Shown here in pieces: positions 35,701-49,600 of a stretch of 64,000 nucleotides of DNA (position 1 is its first letter; every line of letters starts with the position of its first letter). Source of the stretch: Phoebastria nigripes (lineage: Eukaryota; Chordata; Aves; Procellariiformes; Diomedeidae); NCBI GenBank assembly GCA_035582835.1, contig JAYKAV010000422.1, forward strand, positions 1 through 64,000, given 5' to 3'. A model generated the notes under the pieces. The model saw only the letters and a program-made list of their open reading frames with translations. It searched no databases and was not told the DNA's origin. A program made the position numbers and the translations under genes.

Positions 35701-37363
35701 CCAAATTTCAAATTATCCGTCTTCCTATGGATGCTCATACAGACCAGTGCCTTCATTTGAAAGCAATATTTCCTGTGTTGATTTTGAATTCTTTCAAGAT
35801 CTAAAAGCAAAATGCCTCTTATTTAAATGATTGTATACCTGATGTGATAGCTGAATTGAAAGTTTGCGTTGGTCATCTGTGGCTTGAGTTTTTTGTGATG
35901 AAAGACTTATATGCAGGTAGTTGGTACTTAAACATCAATACATATTGCTGTTCAATGGGAGTTTGGTTTGAAAACTATGTATTATTCCCTGATTAGTTAA
36001 TAAAATGATAATGTGCTAGCCAAGACTATCAATAAAATATGGTGAAAAGAGAAAATTTTATTAGGTCAGAATCTGCAACTTCTCTTATAAATGTGTTAAA
36101 CTGAAAAAGGGAAGTGAATTTGTTCATATAGAGGACACTTAAAGACATGATAATTGTACTAAAAGCAGCTTATTTAGTCTTTTTAACTAGGTCATAGCAT
36201 TCACCTTAAGCAATTGAATTTCTTACTCCAAGTACATAGTTTACTTCTGTAAGTAAAATAATTTTAGAAACTAAAATCCTTCAGTAGCGAGCACCACAAT
36301 ACATACATCTGAAATGTGAGGGCTGCTGGTGTCATCATTTTAAATCTGTAACTTTGACAATATACAAAAATATGTACTTTTATTTGTTAGACTTGAATTG
36401 GAACATTCAGAATTGTGTTGGTTTGAGCTTAGGAACTGATGGCACTCCATGACTTCCAGAATTGAATGCTATCTTTTGGATAAGTTTTTTGTTGGTTTTT
36501 TTTTGTTAGTTATTTCACTTTTGTAGGAAACTTCAGTATTTTGCAGATTACCTAATGTGCATACATTGGAAACAGGGTAGTTCAGTAAGTTAGGACACCA
36601 GCACAAATTCAGGAAAGAAATAGTTACAGAAGAGCCAATGAGGACACAGTTTGAACATTGAGGATTACATAGGTGTAAATGAGGACAGATAGATGTGTGG
36701 AGCTTTTATGGCAGTTGACATCTTTTGTTCTAATGTCTTCATTGCCAGTTTTTCTTAGTATGGTTGGTTGACAGTTACAAAATAATAAAAAAACCCCAAA
36801 CTCACAAACCTCCCATCTTTTGCTAGATGTGCCACCTACTGGTGCTGGTTTACTGTTATCTCTTCGATTGGAACCACTTAGTTTACTTAATGGATGTGCT
36901 TGAGAGTGTAACTATTAGATATAGCAGATTGTATTTCAGGGTAGTTCAGGAGGTTTTTAAAAGCTTAATAAGAGAAAAAAAGTCTATTTTTTATTAGAAT
37001 CCTAATTTCACTATTTGAAAATATGTTGGTTTCTTGCTTCTGTCTTCTTTGTGGTCTAGATTTCTATCCTCTAATATATTGAGGTGTTGAATTTATTTTA
37101 ACACCAGATAAAATCTGAATAGAAATGTTTGTTTTAATTTCTGCCTTTACACTTAGCTGTTATCCTACAGTGATATTTATTTTAACATCTTTGCTGATGA
37201 TAGATGTGTTGCAGTAGGCTTTCTAACAATCCTTTTAGACTGTGCTTTTACTGTCTATGTATACTCATAATATGATAATTGTATTTTATTTTTTACTTAA
37301 TGTAAGGGTATTAACTGCAAAGATTTTTTTTTTTTTTTAACTTTTTTAAACTTCCTATAACAG
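32775..37363 (+). other. BBS9: BBS9 intron, 4,589 bp, with an old CR1
   Basis: GT-AG intron. An ancient sense-strand CR1 covers about 33260-35010. The remaining parts (32775-33259 and 35011-37363) are AT-rich with no recognised feature. A T run (37325-37338) lies 25 bases before the acceptor region of the next exon. Confidence 0.87.
33260..35010 (+). mobile_element. Ancient CR1 LINE remnant, sense to BBS9
   Basis: Translated + strand fragments follow CR1 ORF2 through many stops and frameshifts. They include FTNTYSLGHKEEELGVVCAV near 33480, VDVCYEAFFKQEVSQLQALV then LMGD at about 33750-33822, and RDHEMIQIKILREVRKISSG near 34030. ALKGKRAQESW lies near 34160, KWMKKWQSCQAYRVVV at about 34700-34750 and a DDAKL active-site remnant near 34875. 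The linker and front of the RT are deleted between about 34480 and 34650. Boundaries are approximate. It is far more diverged than the two antisense copies, so it is older. Confidence 0.82.
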
Positions 37364-37448
37364 ATACCAAGTGCTGGCATTTGCGACAGATGCTGATGAA
37401 AGACAAGAAACAGAACAGCAAAAACTTAGTTCTGGAAAAAGACTTGTG
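37364..37448 (+). CDS. BBS9: BBS9 coding exon (about residues 206-234)
   Basis: 85-bp exon, acceptor TATAACAG, donor GTAAAA (weak). It supplies the last base of Lys and encodes YQVLAFATDADERQETEQQ followed by KLSSGKRLV, ending at a codon boundary. It matches the human propeller segment; the donor departs from consensus at +5 and +6. Confidence 0.95.
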
Positions 37449-39264
37449 GTAAAACCTGTTTATTTTACATAACCTGTATGGTACACTGCATACATGTTAG
37501 AAAGACCAATGCTAGGTAACGAATGGAGATATTCTCTGCTGACAAAGGACCTGATCCAATTGCCATTAAAGGCAATGGAAAGACTCCAGTAGATTTCTGT
37601 TAAGATTTCTTTGGGCCTCAGTTGTTTAAGGTTGGGCCTTAAAACTCACTGTTCTTCTAAGGAGAAAAAAAAAGAGAACTGTGTACTGGAAATAACTATT
37701 TCTAAGGCAGTCTTTGTTATACAGAACCTAAACTGTAGTAAAATACATAAATAGGTACACCTGAAATATTGCTCATGTTTTTAATTTAAGTCTATTTTTG
37801 ACTTTGTATTGGACTTAGAAAATTAACCTTGTTCTACTTGGGGAATCCTTTGTACTTGGAGAAAACTCAGCAGTGAAAAATGTTTCCATAAATAGTCAGT
37901 ATCCTGGACTCTTTTTGTCAAAAACCTACGGATTCAGTGGTCTTCAGGAGGTCCCTGTGACTAAGTTTAATATTTGAGCTGCCTCCTATTAAGAGGAAGA
38001 GAATTTCATTCTCTGTGGTCCTGCAGTAGAATTGCTTGTCTGCTAAATATACTGCATAAAATGCTAGATTCAGCATATTTCAGGTATGACAGTAAAATAT
38101 TGGGAGAGCATCTTCCTTCCAGTGGCTAATCTTAGAATTTTTTCAAACTGTAAGTCAGAATCCTACATTTTGAATTAGGAGAAGACATAGTTTTTAAAGA
38201 AATTTGGAAACTTCATCAGGTATGCTGCAAATTAAATACATTTTTTTTAATCTAAAATGAGAAGTATACATGGAGATGAAGGTAATAAGCCTGGCTTTTT
38301 TTTCCCTTTGACTTTTAAGATGGCACTTCCAGCTTCATTTATCAGACATGTCAGCATGTTTACTAACACATTCTATGTTCTTTAAACAAAATGATTGATG
38401 CTGTTCATATAGGAAGTGCTGACAGTTGACCTTCGATATTTTTTGACTTCAGAAATTCTGAATTTCTGTTTAACCAGCCTGGCAGCAGTCAAAAGCAATT
38501 TTTGCATGTGTGAATTAGTTGAAATTTCTCAGAGGAGCTGAAATAACAAATCAATGAAATGTGTCAATAAGCAGTAGTATTGTTTAAAGATGTAAGGATA
38601 TAGGCAAGGCAGGATTAGTAAGTAGTTGCTTATTATATCAATGTATGTAGTTGGAAAAGTAGACAAGCTATCATATACACAAACATTCTTCAGATTGAAG
38701 GGTGTACATTAGTGACTGCAAGCATGAATATTGGCTTACAAACCTAAAACTTTGTCTGTTTTTCCATTTACATGTATTGGTAGAATGAGTTATTACCTTT
38801 TGCTCTCTAATCTTGCCCTTAATATCTAAAGACATGTACAGAGGCAGATTTAAATGATTCTAATACTCTTTTCTTGGATTTAATAGTTAAAGTATAAAGC
38901 ATTTTCATATTGAATGGGATGTGTATTTTAAAATTTAATATATTAATATAAATATACTTAATATATTTTAATATATATTTTTAAAATTTAATATACTTAA
39001 GTGAACTGCGTAGCCATCAATTCATGACTATTTCAAAAAGTGGATGATGTTTTGCTGCTTTACTCACAATAAGGAAAGTCACCAACTGCCTTCAAAATAA
39101 GAGGATAACTAATATTTTCTCATTCGAAAAAAGACCTTGATTTTGCTTTTCTATCTATGTTAGTGATATTCATGTAACTTCATGAGTTCTAAGCCTTCTC
39201 TGTAAGTTTTGTCTTTAATATGCAGCTGTAAACTGATCTCTGGAGCATGTTTTTTCTTTTGAAG
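37449..39264 (+). other. BBS9: BBS9 intron, 1,816 bp
   Basis: GT-AG intron, AT-rich. The only notable content is the AT-rich imperfect repeat at 38925-39000. Confidence 0.88.
38925..39000. repeat. Very AT-rich imperfect repeat
   Basis: About 76 bases made almost only of A and T. TTTTAAAATTTAATATA begins at 38926 and recurs at 38979, and AATATACTTAA-like blocks also occur twice. It is partly self-complementary and could fold or unwind easily. A local tandem duplication is the simplest origin. Confidence 0.75.
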
Positions 39265-39448
39265 GTGGATTGGGTTTTAAACATCGGAGAGCAAGCACTG
39301 GATATATGCGTTGTCTCCTTTAATCAGGCAGTTTCTTCTGTTTTTGTCCTTGGTGAGAGAAACTTCTTTTGCCTTAAGGATAATGGGCAAATTCGATTCA
39401 TGAAAAAGCTTGATTACAGTCCGAGTTGCTTCATTCCTTATTGTTCAG
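39265..39448 (+). CDS. BBS9: BBS9 coding exon (about residues 235-296)
   Basis: 184-bp exon, acceptor CTTTTGAAG, donor GTTTGT. It encodes VDWVLNIGEQALDICVVSFN, then QAVSSVFVLGERNFFCLKDN and GQIRFMKKLDYSPSCFIPYC, ending with Ser and one base of a Val codon. It is very close to human BBS9; a Trp in human (LDWSPSC, as I recall) is Tyr here. Confidence 0.97.
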
Positions 39449-40472
39449 GTTTGTAGAAGGAAAATTCAACTTAACTTTAGCTTGGTTACTTTTACAGCTA
39501 AGAATTTTTTTTTCACTCAATAAATATATTTTTCTGAATAAGCTGTTGATTTGTAGAAAACCTGTGGAATCAGAGCTCTCTTTTTGGATGAAGCAGGTTT
39601 ATTTTCAAATGTTACTTAGTGTGAAGTGTCATAGTTTTTAGAATCTAAATAGGTATTTTCTCATCACCAGATTGAGGTACTTGTCTAGTGTTTGAGTAAG
39701 TTTGCCCAGGCTACCAAAGCAACAAACATGGAAGAATGAGAGATTTTGGAAGAGTAAATTAGTGTTTAAGGACCTTCTGTCATTTACTGATAGTTAAAAA
39801 AATAAAATAAAGTTTACTGTTAGGAGATGAAACTAACTTATCACATTGTATGGAAGTAACTTGGTTGGATGCCACTATAGAACTACAGATTCTTAACACC
39901 TATTCTATATTAATGTTTCAAAAACTAACTGATAAATTTTTGACACCATGTCTTATTTTAGACTTAAAATATCATTTTAGACTTTATAAATATGATCTTA
40001 ACAATCTTCAGATTTTATACTTTCTGATTTATATTATACTATAAATAAAACCTATAAATGCATACACCTTTAATCAGTATTCACAGGTCAATGAATTAAT
40101 GAAGAGTGTAAGTGGCTGATATTTAACCAATGTGTATTTTGTCATATCTATCCTGGCATGCTAACATGGCAATTATGAGTCTTTGTTAGTCATGTTTTAA
40201 ATTACCAAACATGGCTGGCTAGAACCTTGGAAAGTTGTGGCACGTGTTGTGTAGTATGAAATTGAAATTGGTATCCATAATTAATCACATATATCCTTGG
40301 TTATTGTCAATGTAACTTTCATAAATTTTGACACTTCAATTATACTAAATTCATATATAACAAGTAATGGCTTAAAAGGAAAAGAAAAAATAGTGTAATG
40401 ATATATGCCTCAAAGAAAAGTACTGGCTTTTGAAAATCTTTCATCCTAAAACTGGTTTTATATCTTTAACAG
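39449..40472 (+). other. BBS9: BBS9 intron, 1,024 bp
   Basis: AT-rich GT-AG intron with nothing else recognised. Confidence 0.9.
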
Positions 40473-40602
40473 TGAAGGAAGGAACAATAAACACTCTAGT
40501 TGGAAACCATAGTAAAATGTTGAATGTTTATCAAGATGTTACACTGAAATGGGCCACTCAACTTCCCCACATTCCTGTATCAGTAAAAGTAGCGAATTTA
40601 CA
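40473..40602 (+). CDS. BBS9: BBS9 coding exon (about residues 296-339)
   Basis: 130-bp exon, acceptor TTTAACAG, donor GTAAGT. It completes Val and encodes KEGTINTLVGNHSKMLNVYQ and DVTLKWATQLPHIPVSVKVA, then Asn-Leu and CA of a Gln codon. The QDVTLKWATQLPHIPV block is the same as in human BBS9. The last few residues differ from human (VGCLH there). Confidence 0.96.
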
Positions 40603-43600
40603 GTAAGTAACTTATTGAAGTTTACCTTTTTCAGATTCATTTCCAGTTGTGAAATTTGCTTGTAGATCCTAACAGACAGTTCTGAGGTATGTAACAAATA
40701 AGGTGACTTGTAAAAGGAAAATTCAGTGTTTTTTGTTTTATGAAATACTGATTTCATAATGGGCATACTGTTAATTCTAATTGCTGTACTGTGCTTTAGA
40801 TATTCTGTTTTTCTTGAGTGAAGGTAGAACCTGGGGTCTCTTACCTCCAGTGGAGTAGTTTCTTCTTTAAAAGAATGAAAAGTGAAGCTTTGCAATCTGG
40901 TAAGATCCTTCCCTGAGACAGGAAAATAGGGAATCTCACTGAAAATCTGTTCTTCATTAAGCATTTAAGAGCATATGAATTCCAGAGATGATTTGTTGGA
41001 ACAGATTATTCAACTCCAATGTTAAACTGTGGAAATTAAGGAACCATTTAAATTGCTCAGGATTGCACTGCAACAGACCAAAACTTTTTGTAAAATACAC
41101 ATAAGACAGGTCAGGGAAAAAATGGTTGGGCGGGGGATTGAGTATAGAGAAATTACGACATACTGATAACTTCTGCTGAGTCTGTCACTGAAATAAGCAA
41201 ACTACAGAAAAGTTCAGCTAGTGTTTTTACAGTCCAGCTTATGCCTGTACTGTGTGCCACCAGAGCTGTGGTAGGTGCTGGCTGCCCAGTGCCTGTGACC
41301 ATATGGGATGCAGTAGGAGTGTCCTTGTCAGGTACATTACTTCCGATCCCCAGCAGGCTTGTGGCTGCTGTGCCAACATACACTGAATTGTTGGATACTT
41401 GATCATAAGTCATGTGTTTTATCTCATAACAGATGAAAATGCAACATCGGACTAATGAGCTTTACTGACGTATGCAGAATAATCTGAGGGGTGTTTGTGT
41501 TTTGTTTGGTACTAATGGTTACCTAATGATTTTTTAATAATTTATCATTTAAATTTTTTTTAAAAATTTGACTCTCTGGAGAGAGTTGTGCTGGCTTTCA
41601 TCCAACAGGTCTTACAAATAAAATATAATGAATAGTCTAGTGGGCCAGTTAGTATAAACCAAAAGTTAATTATGCCGGATATGACAGTACAGCTTTTGAA
41701 GTTTGGAAAAAATATTTGTGTCAGAAAAAAATTGAAAAAGGCATTGATTTTTACAACAGCAGATTGTACTAATATTTGTATATACAATTATTTGTTTGGA
41801 AACTCATATTATTGAACCATCTGTTTCAATAATGCCTCTAAGAAGTTTATGCAGATTCTGCCTGTTCCATGTGAACTTTAACACTCGGTAGTTTGATCTT
41901 ACTGAGAATTTTGAGAGCCTCCTAATTTGTCCCAGATCATTTTGCTAGTTGGATTCAGAATTCTCACAGACCTACTAATGCTAGGGTTTCATTTGGGGTT
42001 TTGTTCTGTAGAGGGTGGAGAGACAGCAATCTAGTTATACAAACCTCTTTATACAGGTACTGATAAATGAAGAAACATCTGTGTGTCTAGGCCCAATGGC
42101 CTGAAAGGCAGGGAGAAGTCTAGGGCATACGTGTTTCAGAGCTATGCTTCTGGCTTTCTGTTTGAAAATATGCAGTATGCTTTTACTTCTTTCTGACACT
42201 AAAAATAAAGATGAGCTAAACAGCAAAAACTGTAGTAAAGCTTATAGAGGTAGTAATTTGGCTTAAACAAAAGAATATGTTTGGTTTTGGTTTTTTTTTT
42301 TTAAATCATTTGAAAGGGAATTCTTTGACTCAATGTGATAATGATTTTCTAATACTCCACTCACGAGNGGCCTCAGTCTCAGTTGGGGCCTCTGGGCACT
42401 ACTGTAACATAAATAATATTAAGTACTTTAATAAGCATAGAGTTGTTAATCCTACACTGCTGAGAGATTGAAGTGCCTTAAATATGACGTATGTCAATTA
42501 ATTACTTTCACATCCTTTCCACTTTTATTGCAATAATACTTACAAAGTAAATGGAGCGTTCTGAAAGCAGTTGTCTCTACAGATCATGTATGTTCATCCG
42601 TATTTTCTTGTTGGCATAATGTCTATTATTTCTAATGCGTGGCTCTGGCTTGCTGGATAAGAAAAGCATTATTAGAAGCTATTTTATATAAATCCCCTTG
42701 GGGCAGGAGTAGTGATTGCCTCATAAAGGCAGTCGTATACTTTATCCTGTAATCTTGATAGTCTACTTCGAAGATCAACTGTTCAAGTGCTTCAGACAAT
42801 TCCAGCTAAGTAACTTGTGTTTCTAGTGTGTGCCCCTCCTTATTCTTTATGAATTGATTTTTCTTCTTACAATAATGTGAAATGCAGTATTTCCCTATTG
42901 CAATACCAGTATGTAAATAATGATAGTAACATACTACAACATTTGGGATTAAATTCCAGCATAAACTGCTTGATTTCCAACACATTTTCAGAAACATGCA
43001 AGGAAAAATAGAATCAAAGATAAGTGGTTACTTATAACATTTTTGGTGAGGTGTTTCTGCACTCTGAAAGTGATGTATTTTTAAGCTGTTGAACTACACT
43101 TTTTTGCCTTCTGTTAAAACCTGAGTGTTCTCTGTCAGGAAGTTGAAAATTTCCTATCAAAGCTTGTGATCAGAAACTTGAACTACAGGCAAAAATTTGA
43201 GAGTTTATCTTATTCTGGGTTTTACCTGAAGATCTCTAACTATGATCACTGAACTGGAAATTCAGTTCTAATCATTGTTATAGAAGTTTGTCCCTTATTT
43301 TTTTAGAAGTTTATATTCTGGTTCTGTTAATGTATAGTAGTTACTAACTGTTTATGACATTGTTTTAACGTCAAGGGGACTCCTACATGCTTAACACTGC
43401 CTGAATTGCTTCAGAGGTATAACCACTTACATTGACAATTTGGATTAATTTAAATTGCTTAGGACTTTGTTTCAGCACCGATTCATCTTCCCATTGATAA
43501 GCCTGCATGGACAGTTACATTTTTGCATGCCCTGTGTTGTCATCTTTAAAGTTATGGCTGTGCAAAAGCATTCTCACTGAAGCTGAAACTCTTGAAGAAA

Positions 43601-46600
43601 ATGGTTTAGGTGTTCTGCCTGAGTTGATCAAAAAACACTAAACAACCCCCAAAAAACCCAACAAAAAACCCCCTTCTAGAGTGGTTTGAAGAGAAACTGT
43701 CCAATGCTGCAGTTAGCTGAAATCTGGGAAGTTACACAAAGGGATTAGAAGAATTCCTTCTCCCCTTGAATTTTCAGTGCTGAAATGGTAATTGTGAGCA
43801 GCAGTGTTTGCTTGGTATCCACCACAATTATATAAATATCTTCTTAGCATTGGCTTCAAAGTCCATTGCCTTTTTTCTTGCCCTTTAGTTTCCGTTTTTC
43901 TGTTTCACCAGAGATCTCTTTTCTAAGACCTTCCTTGTACCTCCACATCTCCTTTGCAAAGGAAATTTCATGAGCAGTATCTCTTACATTCATAGATTAT
44001 CGATTCTATGAATTTGCCACTTTTTGATGCTTCTTGAGATGCATTAGATTTTTCTTTCTCTCTCTCTCCCCCCCTCATAATTCAGGTGATTGTGGGGGGG
44101 GCAAGCCCATAGGAATGTGGTTCCTACGTAGAGTTCCTGTTAGCTAAAGCGTGTCATATGCAAGTAATTTTTTTCCTGTTGGCAGGGATTTGAGCCTGTA
44201 AAGGCAAGTGATTTAATACTTGCCCACCAAAGAGGTGGGTTATGTTTGTCTGAATCATCTGAAATAACTTGTTCAGAAAGTATCAGAAAGTCACTTTTTA
44301 AGGGCCTGTCACAAGTCGTATTTGTTTTTCTGTGCCTGAATTATCCTGTCTCCATATGCTTGACCATAAAAGGTCCTTGGAGTAGATTAAAATACTTAGA
44401 CAACTACTTTTCTATTTATTTGACACTAACTCACTTGGCAAAGCTCTTCGTAAGAGTACCACGTTTTAATGGCTGATTGATTGCACTAAGTATTACTCTG
44501 ACCTGNCTGGCCTGAAACTATGTTGTTATGGTGCATTCAGTCTAAAGCAAAATAACTCGTGTTGCTAGCCTCAGGGATGTTTCCATCACAAACATCTGAA
44601 ATGCCACTGTGGGTTGAGTTAAAATCACATAGATAGAGCATTATAGCTTGGATGTAGTCTCAGAAAAGGGATTTCTGTTTTGATCACTTTCAAGTTACAA
44701 ACCTGGTTTTGCACTAGGAAAGCATGAAGCCTTTAAATCAGGGACTTCGTTTCTTCTGAACATTTTTAAAGTTCACTAGTCTTAATTTTACTACTTGGTT
44801 TTGTTTGTACACAGCCTTCAAGTTATGTCTAATAAGCCTGTGAATGCTAAAAGGTAGCCTGACTTTTTTCTTTAAACTGAAATAGACTGCAAACTTCCTC
44901 AAATACCTCCTTTTTTTCAAGTCAATATGTCATGTTACCCCTAATTTTGGTTCTTTGTGCTTTTGGCTATCCGTCAAGAAATGAAGTCTGGTGGTATCTA
45001 TATGGCAAAAAAGTGTTGATTTCATGTGGAACTTACCAGCAGGCACAGTTCTAACAGTAAACCTTCTCTGAGGGTTTAGGGGATGTGTTGTGGGAAAGAT
45101 AATTCTTCCCTCTCTATTTAATCTACTGGGGACTCTTAGTGCTTTAGGCACCAGTTTATCAGTGGACTTCATGTTTAAATGAAGGATATTTTTTACCTTC
45201 AGCAACATTGGAATTTGATTAGAAATACCCAAAAGAAAAAACTCTAGAGCCACCTGTAGTGCTTGTCTATAGGTAATTGGATGCTTTGCATATGTGGTGC
45301 CTCTTGCTTTTGGGAGCTACATCTAGGAATTAGAATATGGGAACCAACTTTCTTTTGTGAGCGTTTATATGTACTAGTATATCTGTGAGCAGAAGGACTG
45401 TTCTTCATGGAAGAAAGATTCTTGAAGCAAATAACCCACAAAATGACGCGTATGCCTTGTAAAATGTGAAGTTCCTTTTATTACAAGGGGTTGACAGATA
45501 TGGACAAGTTGGTGAAAGTTACTAGAATATTTGCTTTCACTTTCATTTATTTGACAGATAAATATCATTTTACTTGGTAATGGAACAGCATGTTTTCTGA
45601 AGAGGAAATATAAAGTAGTCTAGAAAGGTTTTTTGTCCAGAAGTAATTTATCACCTTTAAAGAATAAGAATTTCTGAGTTTCTTAAAATATTAAATTTCC
45701 AGAACCCAACTTTTTAGCCTGAGTTAAGCTAGTAAATAGATTTTCATTATTTGAGATGGGGAAAAAATAATTTTCTTTTTTAAACAAAAGTAGCTGTTGA
45801 AAAGCCAGGAAATAAAAGTAGACTTCATATGTTCAAAATGGCAAGCAGGGCTACTTAGTAAGCTTTATTCACACTTCAATTCTTTATGAACTTCAAGTCT
45901 GCCTAGGTTTATACTGAGGAATGATCCCATAAAAATATCACACGGTTCCATGTCTTCACCACTGACTCTGTTTTGCTCAGTTTGCAATCAAAAAGTGATT
46001 TTTTTCTGCTAATTGCTAGCACTACAACTGACTATGGTATTTGACATTTACTTAGGTAATTTTTTGTTATTGCTTCTCCAGGTATGATCACTGCAGGCTT
46101 GACTTTAGGGGTCATGCCTGAACTCCTAACATTGGTGTTGTGAACCACCAGCCCATTAAGTCTGTATCACATAGTAATGTATTTATCAGCCATCTATTAA
46201 AGCCAGCTACCCGTAGGCTATTAGTGTTTATGTTTTGACTTACACTGTTAAGTATTTGATTATGGATTCTACTGAATTAGAGACTTAAAGTAATAAATTC
46301 AAAGTTGCATTGTGTAGGCCGAGATGCAGGAAACACTGCAGCTTACTGAATCACTTTAAAGTTACTGACTTAAGATGCTATAATAGTGTCCAATTTTCTT
46401 ACTACTTGTAAGACAAAATAAAGCAATTCAGTAGGTCTAAAATTTCTAATGTTGTTCTTGTATGAGTCCTTCTTCCCTTTGCAGAATAATAAAGCAGCAG
46501 AGACTATTTGACTAATGAAGGTACCAAAAATTAATGTTTTATGTAATCATGTTAATTAGTGTTTGAATATTTGTATTGTCCCATGTGGTGCTGATAGCCA

Positions 46601-49600
46601 TGGCTACTGCACTTTGCTGTCTCTTGGAAAATCCCCACTTGTGTTATGGTTACACAGGTGCATTGCAAGAGAATTTTTTACAATATTTTTAAATACTTAC
46701 AAGTTAGTTTTGGAGACAATGACTTCTAATTTACTGAAGTAATAGTCTCTTGCTATGTGCTGAGTTATCATTTTACTCTTAGCTGCCTCTCTCCTTTTTT
46801 CTTGCATCTTTTGTAATAAAAGCATGTGTAACATGCATAACAGATGAGTAGTGTAAAAAGATGTGTACAGTATTGTTTAGTTATCTAGTAATTTCCAGCC
46901 TGTTTTGCTTGAAGGTACTGATTTCTTGCTACCTCTCTTTGACTTTTCTGTTTTGCCATATACTACTACAGGCATATGGCATTCATTCTTTATAACTGGA
47001 GATGACCACTTAAGGATACTTACAGATCAAAGTGGGAAGGTTTTTTGGCTTGATAGTCTGATGCGCCACCTTTGAACTGTCAGTGTTATTGTTGGCCTTG
47101 GCTATTTGAGGACCATATGAGCAACAATGAATGCCTGCAAAAAAATTCCTGATGCTTTAACCCTAGGTTCAGAAGAATATGTGAGGAAGGGTTGGGTGTT
47201 TTTTATGGCTTAGTAGCTTACTGTGTATTCCAGTACTCTGTTCCTGTCCAGTCTCTCCCGTTACTCTGCATCTTGACTGCAAGGCTGAGAAGTATTGCTC
47301 TGGTGACTCTGACCAATAGAGATTGTCCGTACACCACCTCCAGTGCACTTTAAGCATAAGCCAAGTGATATGTGCTGCTGCACTTCAGGGTTGCTAATGA
47401 GTTTGCATTTTGAAGGGGAACACAATACTGAAAGACATTTATTGTGTTTATTGCATTTAAAAACAATCCCATCTTTACTGCAACACCAAACAATTAAGAA
47501 TTTTACAGTTACTGGAGCATATATTCATGGAGAGAATCACTTTTTTGCCTTCTAGAAAAATGCTTAATACAGTACTCCTTTTGGATTTTCTGATTTGTTA
47601 GTATTTCATAATACTACAATGACTAGTAAGAAATGTGTGGTTTGTATACTTATTTGTCTAATGAGGTATAAAGTCCTTGAAGACTATTGTTCACTGGCTT
47701 CATAGAACCAAGACTTGTCTTCTGTATATGAGTAATAGCTTGAGCCTGACAGAGTTAACGTGCTTGTAACTTCATGGCACTTTATCTGAATAAGTTTATA
47801 TATGAAGTCTCTGATTCAGCAACCTGTCTCCATAAAGAAGAGGACATGAGCTAGTGTTTAAATTCTTTGTTTTGACACGGGATTAATTCCCAGATTTGAA
47901 CTCATATGTAGCCCAACAGACTGATCAGTTTAATTTAAATGAGGTACATGAATCAAAAGATTGGAGTTCAGAATTCTGGTGTATAGCCATTGGTTGAAAA
48001 TGTGCTTTATGAACTTTTAGCTTCCAATATTTTTTTAAAGAAAATTAAAATCTGCGATCAATTTGCAAGTGAGAAAATATCGGTCTGGTCCAAATATGAA
48101 CTTGAAATTAAAACTTGTTCTCTGGCACAGAATCATAGTACATTGGGTGGTTAGATGAACGTACTTTGTGTAGCTGGGCTCTCCAAACAGTAGAAAGGCA
48201 ACAGGAACTGAATTTAACTGGAAAAAATATGAAGAAATATTGTAGTTGAATTAAGTATGTAAGGTGTAAAAGTGCAATCACATATAGGGTAATAGTGGGT
48301 GGAGTCAAAATAAAACCCCTCTCATTGAATTTTTTAGTTATCCAGATGCTTGAAAATACTTTGTTCTTCATTCCAGCCCATCTGTTATTCCTTATTATAA
48401 CTGACATCACCACAGCTACCACAACTGTTAAAGAATCACCATATAAAAATGGCAAAACTTACATATAAAACCAGCAAAACTTAGCACTTATTACACAGTT
48501 TTATGGAAAGAAAACTTCAGGAATCAAACTTTATAGTTTGTTGAAAGATTTTTCCTTTTTCTGTATAGTAGTACTGTAATAGAAGCAATGCCAGTTATGA
48601 CGCACAGTATGAACTGTTCAGTTATATACATGTATATATATAAATTTTTATTTGAGTGTTCTGTAAGAATGTTGCCTGATCTGAGAAGTTAACTGCAGAG
48701 AATTCTAGAATCTTTCTGCTTAAACATAATTGCATTTTGAAGAAATGTTTTTAAGAAAAAAAAACAAATGCAATAATTTTTTTCATCACTAAATTGCCAC
48801 TGGATTGTCAAGAGATGGCAGTACAAAATATTATTCTTTTTAAAGGTCTTTTGAAGANATAATTTTCATGTGTGTAGCTTAACCACAAAATATGAATGTG
48901 ATTGTATTTCTTTTACCATAGTAGGGTTCTGATTGTGCAGAAGACATAGATGTGCCAAATACTATGTCCAGCATATACTGTGATTCATGGCCGGGCTTTC
49001 TAGCAAGTTAGTTTCAAATGGTATTTACTGTATGATATTAAGCGCATGCCCATATTGCCAGTTCTCCTAATTTTATTGTATGTCACTTATTTGCTTTTTC
49101 AAAAAGCCTATTTTTTATAGTCATATGGTTTTGTAAGGGTTTCAACTTTCTTTAGAATAACACTTAAAATATTCCTACCCTCATGATTCTAGAGAAAGCC
49201 TTAAAAGTGGAAATTGTAACTGCTCAAGAACAAGAAGGCAAGTAACTCCCCCTCTAGTATTTAAAATAAAATACTTGCTTTTAAACAAATAGCATGGGTT
49301 TTTTTGGCTAACCTGCAATTTCTCTGTGCCTGTTCATGTTGTGACAGAGTAAAATATAACTGTGTCAGGTTCTGAACTTAGTCTTGGAGTTGGGTATTGA
49401 GCAGTGGGCTGGAGTTTATGGATGTATTGTGACACTTGCTATGCCCATGGAAGTGCTGGACATCTTGTTTGAAAAACAGTTATTATGAACAGTCTAAGGC
49501 TGTTGATTTTGAAGGTCTTGATTATTATGCTATTAACATGAAAGACATTTTTTCATACGAGGACCAGCAGGTGGGACATTTATGTTAAGCTATGGTGACA

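Noticed and set aside
40539..40964. 141-codon minus-strand open frame
   Set aside because: It partly overlaps a real BBS9 exon on the other strand and has no recognised similarity.
43640..43676. C-rich runs as a minus-strand G-quadruplex
   Set aside because: Only three clear G tracts with uneven spacing; not enough to support the call.
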